From Nonomuraea ceibae (GTDB taxonomy: Bacteria > Actinomycetota > Actinomycetes > Streptosporangiales > Streptosporangiaceae): a DNA stretch of 54,195 bases. The DNA lies in NCBI RefSeq assembly GCF_019396325.1, contig NZ_JAHKRO010000066.1:1-54195 (forward strand). Reading direction: 5' to 3'. The position numbers and the translations under genes were made by a program. Below the pieces are notes generated by a model. It did not search any database. It saw nothing but the letters and a program-made list of their open reading frames with translations, and was not told where the DNA came from. Shown in pieces: positions 50,612 to 54,195 of the stretch. Every line of letters starts with the position of its first letter. Positions within the stretch are counted from its first letter, which is position 1.

Positions 50612-50872
50612 ATGATCAAGAAGCTCTGCGTGACCGGTTTCGTCGTGGCCGCCGCTGCCGGCGCCACCCTGCTCGCCGCCCCGGCCCAGGCCGACACGCG
50701 TAACGACAACTCGAGCTGGAACGAGGAGTCGTCGCAGACGGGCAACAACTTCGCCAACATCGGCACCAGCAACGTCGGCGGCTGGGGTTCGACCAACGTC
50801 AACAACATCAACGGCAACGCCAACGTGGCGACCGACGACAGCGCCGCCCGCCAGGAGGTCGAGGTCGACTAG
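50612..50872 (+). CDS. Small secreted Asn-rich peptide B
   Basis: This 86-residue paralogue of peptide A has the same signal (MIKKLCVTGFVVAAAAGATL, cut after AQA) and the same core (EESSQTGNNFANIGTSN, TNVNNINGNANVAT). The tail differs: it is acidic and charged (DDSAARQEVEVD) where A is aromatic. GGAAGGAAC precedes ATG 50612. A strong hairpin terminator follows 8 bases after its stop, so A and B form a two-gene unit. Confidence 0.82.
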   Translation: MIKKLCVTGFVVAAAAGATLLAAPAQADTRNDNSSWNEESSQTGNNFANIGTSNVGGWGSTNVNNINGNANVATDDSAARQEVEVD

Positions 50873-50880
50873 TGACCTCC

Positions 50881-50916
50881 GCCCACGCGCCCGGGCCTGG
50901 GCACGGGCGCGTGGGC
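50881..50916 (+). terminator. Intrinsic hairpin after the peptide genes
   Basis: GCCCACGCGCCC (50881-50892) and GGGCGCGTGGGC (50905-50916) form a perfect 12-bp stem with a 12-base loop, directly after the peptide B stop. No T-run follows, as is common in GC-rich actinomycetes. Confidence 0.75.
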
Positions 50917-50948
50917 CCCTCTCCGGCATCAACCCCTCCGCAGTACGC

Positions 50949-51096
50949 CCCGCAACCAGCAAGCCCGCAACCAGCCACCCCGCGATCAGCAAGCCCGCAA
51001 CCAGTAATCCCGCGACCAACCCGCGCGATCACCAACCGCGCAACGACCAACCCCGCAACGAGCCACCCCGTAACCAGCAGGCCCGCAATCGGCATT
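50949..51096. repeat. 15-bp minisatellite, about ten imperfect units
   Basis: Units follow CCCGCAACCAGCAAG with drift in the last six bases. The period is a multiple of three and frames stay open, but there is no start or coding bias. It fills most of the gap between peptide B and the ATP-grasp gene. Confidence 0.85.
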
Positions 51097-51123
51097 TGTT
51101 CTGTCCGCTATTAGCATCAGCGG

Positions 51124-51939
51124 ATGGCTACCTGTGCATATGCGACGTTTGACGACCCCGACACGCACGACGACGAGCGCGAGCTCGCCCTGGCCGCCTG
51201 GCGCGAACAGGGCATCGAAGGTGGCACCGAACGCTGGGACGACCCCGGCGTCGACTGGAGCGCCTACGACGCCGTCGTGGTCCGCTCGGTCTGGGACTAC
51301 GTCGACCGCAGGGCGGAGTTCCTGGCCTGGACCAGGCGGGTGGAGCAGGTTTCCCGGCTCCTCAACCCGGCCTCCGTCATCGAGGCCAACACCGACAAGA
51401 CCTATCTGCGCGACCTCGGCGTTCCGACGGTGCCGACGCACTGGTCGGCGCACGACCTGCCGCGCTGGGACGAGTACGTCGTCAAGCCCGCGATCTCCGC
51501 GGGCGCCCGCGACACGATCAGGACCACCGACCGCGACCGGGCCGGTGCGCACGCCGCGGCCCTGGAGGCCGCCGGCCGCACCCCCATGGTCCAGCCCTAT
51601 CTCGACATGGTCGAGGCCGAGGGCGAGACCTCGCTCGTCTACTTCAACCGCCGTCTCAGCCACGCCGTCCGGCGCACCCCGATGCTCACGCCCGGCATGA
51701 CCGGTGCCGACAACGCACGGGCCGAGGTGCGCACCCCGGCCCCGGACCAGGTCGAACTCGCGGAGAAGGTGCTTGCCGCCATCCCCCAGGCCCTTCTTTA
51801 CGCCCGGATCGACCTGGTCCGGCTCCCCGACGGCAGCCCGGCGGTCATCGAGCTGGAGCTGACGGAGCCGTACCTCTATCTGCGCTACGAGCCGGGTGCG
51901 GCGGCGAGCCTGGCCACGGCGCTGCGCGAGCTGCTCTGA
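51124..51939 (+). CDS. ATP-grasp ligase-like protein (DcsG-like family)
   Basis: This 271-residue protein has the ATP-grasp layout of glutathione-synthetase-like enzymes: a pre-ATP-grasp part with the family motif VDWSAYDAVVVRSVWDYVDRRAEFLAW, NPASVIEANTDKTYLRDLGVPTVPT, the ATP-lysine strand EYVVKPAISAGARDT, and the metal/ATP motif AVIELELTEPYLYLRY. Known relatives include DcsG of D-cycloserine biosynthesis; the group joins a carboxylate to an amine or similar nucleophile. No other cycloserine genes are present, so the substrate is unknown. ATG 51124 stands just after the 15-bp repeat with a weak ribosome-binding site. Confidence 0.82.
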   Translation: MATCAYATFDDPDTHDDERELALAAWREQGIEGGTERWDDPGVDWSAYDAVVVRSVWDYVDRRAEFLAWTRRVEQVSRLLNPASVIEANTDKTYLRDLGVPTVPTHWSAHDLPRWDEYVVKPAISAGARDTIRTTDRDRAGAHAAALEAAGRTPMVQPYLDMVEAEGETSLVYFNRRLSHAVRRTPMLTPGMTGADNARAEVRTPAPDQVELAEKVLAAIPQALLYARIDLVRLPDGSPAVIELELTEPYLYLRYEPGAAASLATALRELL

Positions 51940-51949
51940 CTTGGGCCGG

Positions 51950-52696
51950 TCAGCAGGAGATGCCGCCGTCCACCGGGATGACGGTCCCGGTCAGGTAGGC
52001 CCCGGCCCGCGACGCCAGGAAGATCGCCGCTCCGGCCATGTCGTCGGGGCGGCCGATCCGGCCCAGCGGCACGCTCGCCGAGATGGCGTCGCGCGTGGCG
52101 GGGTCGTCGAGCGCGAAGGCCATCATCTTGGACTCGAACGGCCCGGGGGCCAGCGCGTTGACCGTGATGTGCTCGCGGGCTAGCTGCTTGGCCAGGTGCC
52201 GGGTCAGCATGTGGACGCCGGACTTGGTGGCCGAGTAGGCGAACGTCTCCATCGACGGCACCTTGATCCCGTCGATGGACCCGACGTTGATCACCCGTGC
52301 CGGGTCGTCGGCGGTGGCGGCCTCGCGCAGCTGGGGCAGGAGGCGCTGGGTGACGTAGAAGACGCCCTTGACGTTGATGTTCCAGAGCTTGTCGAAGGCG
52401 CTCTCCGGGTAGTCCGCGAGCGGCGCGCCCCAGGTGGCGCCCGCGTTGTTGACCAGGACGTGCACCGGGCCGTCCACGGCCGCCTCCAGCGCGGCCACCC
52501 CTACGGGGGTGGACAGGTCGGCGACCACCGAGGAGCAGCCCAGCTCGGCGGCCGTCCGTTCGACCTCGGCCGCCTTGCGGGCGGTGATGTGGACCTTCGC
52601 GCCGGCCGCCGCGAACCCTGCCGCGATCATGCGGCCGATGCCGCGCGACCCGCCCGTGACGACGACTGTCTTGCCTTCCACCGAGAACAGAGTCAT
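51950..52696 (-). CDS. Short-chain dehydrogenase/reductase
   Basis: This 248-residue classical SDR has the cofactor motif TGGSRGIG, NNAG, catalytic Ser in INVGSIDG, and an intact YxxxK (FAYSATKSG). It should reduce or oxidise a carbonyl/alcohol pair with NAD(P). ATG 52696 starts the fold; an upstream ATG at 52714 lies within a palindromic operator region and is unlikely. The perfect TetR-type palindrome 19 bases upstream suggests control by a TetR protein, but none is adjacent. Confidence 0.92.
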   Translation of the reverse strand: MTLFSVEGKTVVVTGGSRGIGRMIAAGFAAAGAKVHITARKAAEVERTAAELGCSSVVADLSTPVGVAALEAAVDGPVHVLVNNAGATWGAPLADYPESAFDKLWNINVKGVFYVTQRLLPQLREAATADDPARVINVGSIDGIKVPSMETFAYSATKSGVHMLTRHLAKQLAREHITVNALAPGPFESKMMAFALDDPATRDAISASVPLGRIGRPDDMAGAAIFLASRAGAYLTGTVIPVDGGISC

Positions 52697-52714
52697 ATTC
52701 CGGAAGCATGCCAT

Positions 52715-52728
52715 ACCGACCGGTCGGT
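52715..52728. promoter_or_regulatory. Perfect 14-bp palindrome, probable TetR-family operator
   Basis: ACCGACCGGTCGGT reads the same on both strands. It lies between the SDR start (52696) and the DUF2252 stop (52731), in the position of the SDR promoter. Its base pattern is typical of TetR-family operators in actinobacteria. Confidence 0.6.
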
Positions 52729-52730
52729 CG

Positions 52731-54035
52731 TCACACCCCTGGAAGGCGGCCGTTGCGGAACAGGTCCACGAACCGCCGGTGGTCCTCGCGGGCCTGCGCC
52801 CCGTAGCGGTGCGCGAACTCCACCAGCATCGCGGTGAACCCGCCCGCGTCGCCGCCGGCCACCGCCACGATCGCCGCCTCCGTCGAGAAGCTCACCAGGT
52901 CGTGGCTGGAGTCGTCGTCGGCGACCGCGTGCATGCGCGCCACCGCCCGCCCCAGGTCCCGCACGATCGCGTGCAGCTCCGCGGGCTCGTTCACGTCGCC
53001 CCAGTCGAGGTCGGCCGAGTACGGGGACACCTCGGCGACGAGCTGGCCGACGCCGTTCAGCGTGGTGTGGCCGAGCCACGGATCGGCGTACGCCTGGAGG
53101 GCGCGCTGCGACTCGGCGGTCCGGTGCCCCTGGTGCTGAAAGTACCGAGAGACCTTCTCGTCGGTGACGTACCGGGCCACGGCCGGAACCTGGGCCTGCT
53201 TCATGTAGAGGATGACGTCGTTCTCCAGGGCCTGCGAACGGCCCTCCAACAGCAGGTTGTAAGAGGGCAGCCCGGCCGAGCCGATGCCCACGCCCTTGCG
53301 CAGCGCCATGTCCTTGATGACGTGCTCGACCGGGTTCGCCGGGGTGGCCGGGGCGGGCAGCGTGGTCAGGTAGTCCTCGAACGCGGCCCGCACCGCCGCC
53401 CGCATCCCGTCGGCCACCGGCACGCGCCCCTCCATGAGCGCGAAGCGCCGGTCGTAGTCCTCCACCACGGTCTCCACGTCCAGCATCGCCACCCGCGTGC
53501 TGAGCCGGGCCGTCTGCAGCACCCGGTGCAGCACGCCCGAGGTGGTGTCGAGGGTGAGCGAGCCGATCGCGTCGTCGCCGCCCCGGGCGATCGCCGTCAG
53601 CTCGGTCAGGTACGCCCCCGCGAACCCGCCGACCAGCTCGCCGATCGCCGCGTCCGACAGCGCCTTGGCGTAGCCGAGCAGGGCGACGCTGGCGGCGAAC
53701 CGCTTGAGGTCCCAGACGTACGGGCCCACGTACGCCTCGTCGAAGTCGTTGACGTTGAAGACCAGCACGCCGGAGGCGTTCATGTACGTGCCGAAGTTCT
53801 CCGCGTGCAGGTCGCCGTGGATCCACACCCGGCTGGTGGCCTCGTCCAGGTAGGAGTCGTCGGCGAACGGCCCGGTGAGGTCGGCGTAGAACAGGCAGGC
53901 GCTGCCCCGGTAGAACGCGAAGGGGGAGGCCGCCATCTTCCGGAACTTGCGCCTGAATGCGGACGGATCGGTGGTGATCGACTCACCGAACTCCGTCATC
54001 AGGACGTCGAGCAGGTACGAGGAGCGTGTGCCCAT
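52731..54035 (-). CDS. DUF2252 protein (kinase-like fold)
   Basis: This 434-residue protein is of the DUF2252 family, which has a protein-kinase/APH-like fold. The ATP-fold motifs are visible: RVWIHGDLHAENFGTY near residue 71 (HGDxHxxN catalytic loop) and VFNVNDFDEAYVGPYVWDLKR (DFD metal site). A long C-terminal part includes ALRKGVGIGSAGLPSYNLLLEG. No substrate is known for the family. ATG 54035 lacks a ribosome-binding site; TACTGT 7 bases upstream may be the -10 box of a leaderless transcript. Confidence 0.92.
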   Translation of the reverse strand: MGTRSSYLLDVLMTEFGESITTDPSAFRRKFRKMAASPFAFYRGSACLFYADLTGPFADDSYLDEATSRVWIHGDLHAENFGTYMNASGVLVFNVNDFDEAYVGPYVWDLKRFAASVALLGYAKALSDAAIGELVGGFAGAYLTELTAIARGGDDAIGSLTLDTTSGVLHRVLQTARLSTRVAMLDVETVVEDYDRRFALMEGRVPVADGMRAAVRAAFEDYLTTLPAPATPANPVEHVIKDMALRKGVGIGSAGLPSYNLLLEGRSQALENDVILYMKQAQVPAVARYVTDEKVSRYFQHQGHRTAESQRALQAYADPWLGHTTLNGVGQLVAEVSPYSADLDWGDVNEPAELHAIVRDLGRAVARMHAVADDDSSHDLVSFSTEAAIVAVAGGDAGGFTAMLVEFAHRYGAQAREDHRRFVDLFRNGRLPGV

Positions 54036-54112
54036 ACTGCGGACAGTAGAGCGGCCCAGGTCCCGCGCCTAGATCGCTGATGTGAAATTTGGTGATCGGC
54101 TGCGGGCGTGAC

Positions 54113-54159
54113 GAAGGGCGTCCATGGTCGGTGTGTGAAGACAGACTTGGACGCCCTTC
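54113..54159 (+). promoter_or_regulatory. 12-bp inverted repeat with the transposase start codon in its loop
   Basis: GAAGGGCGTCCA (54113-54124) and TGGACGCCCTTC (54148-54159) are exact inverse complements. The loop (54125-54147) holds the GTG start and whatever ribosome-binding site exists. A transcript starting upstream would fold so that initiation is hampered. Confidence 0.65.
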
Positions 54160-54195
54160 TGACCGCACTCTATGTCTACTTGGACGATCACGTGA
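54135..54195 (+). CDS. IS982-family transposase, N-terminal 20 residues only
   Basis: GTG 54135 opens a frame that reads MKTDLDALLTALYVYLDDHV and runs out of the window. This start is strongly typical of actinobacterial IS982-family transposases (VKTDLDALxTALYVxxDD). The DDE catalytic residues would lie beyond the window. Whether the element is intact cannot be seen. Confidence 0.65.
   Translation, partial: MKTDLDALLTALYVYLDDHV

Larger units (their letters stand above)
54036..54195 (+). mobile_element. Left end of an IS982-type insertion sequence (runs off the window)
   Basis: The transposase start at 54135 marks an insertion sequence that continues beyond the window. Its left boundary must lie between 54036 and 54134, but I cannot place the terminal repeat or a target duplication without the right end. 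Confidence 0.5.

Noticed and set aside
50277..51939. Graspetide-type system of peptides A/B and the ATP-grasp protein
   Set aside because: Both peptides have Sec signal peptides and no acceptor-rich core, the ATP-grasp protein belongs to a DcsG-like group, and a terminator and a repeat array separate them.
53983..54168. Minus-strand open frame of about 61 codons near the right edge
   Set aside because: It overlaps the DUF2252 start and the transposase hairpin, has no ribosome-binding site and no recognisable content.

Overview
The window is about 54 kb of very GC-rich actinobacterial DNA. GTG and TTG starts, 4-base ATGA or GTGA gene overlaps, several apparently leaderless promoters, ECF41-type sigma control and ABC sugar importers without their own ATPase all point to a soil actinomycete. 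Streptosporangiales (a Nonomuraea-like genome) is my best guess, but that is an inference from style and not from a marker gene. I found no rRNA, tRNA, CRISPR array or prophage.

Layout. 1-2.5 kb: a membrane Ser/Thr kinase cut by the left edge, and a serine hydrolase. 2.6-7.5 kb: the most unusual part, a tight four-gene operon of a cucumopine-synthase-like protein, an FAD amine/amino-acid oxidase, a cytochrome P450 and a stand-alone adenylate-forming enzyme. It looks like a compact small-molecule pathway. 7.5-12.5 kb: an AbgT transporter with an M20 peptidase, a divergent tandem Lrp/AsnC regulator and a proline-iminopeptidase-like hydrolase. 12.4-15.6 kb: a cNMP-domain histidine kinase with a receiver/glutaredoxin-like/thioredoxin-reductase-like fusion, joined by a duplicated 24-bp start region. 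15.6-18.1 kb: an ECF41 (SigJ-like) sigma factor with a matching promoter and an SDR, then a ThuA-like protein. 18.1-19.0 kb: a gene-free block of 73-bp and about 29-bp repeats. 19-28.8 kb: mixed single genes (NUDIX, phosphotransferase, DinB, secreted beta-helix protein, HxlR with an imine-reductase-like enzyme, methyltransferases, MerR, LysR, a secreted protein and an unlisted 39-residue protein).

28.9-42.0 kb is an amino-sugar uptake region built from two copies of one plan: a BadF/NagK-type sugar kinase facing away from an RpiR regulator plus a SIS-domain protein, each followed by a substrate-binding lipoprotein and two permeases. The first copy also carries a secreted CBM3-GH16 enzyme; the second carries an NgcEFG-like importer. 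Both divergent promoter regions have -10 boxes overlapped by the same AT-rich motif, a likely RpiR operator.

42-54.2 kb: metE with a divergent LysR gene; TetR with an AlkD-like repair protein; a GH3 beta-N-acetylhexosaminidase with a pentapeptide-repeat protein; a repeat-rich gap; a NIPSNAP protein; two tandem Asn-rich secreted peptides; an ATP-grasp protein; an SDR behind a perfect TetR-type palindrome; a DUF2252 protein; and, at the right edge, the first 20 codons of an IS982-type transposase whose start codon sits in the loop of a 12-bp hairpin.
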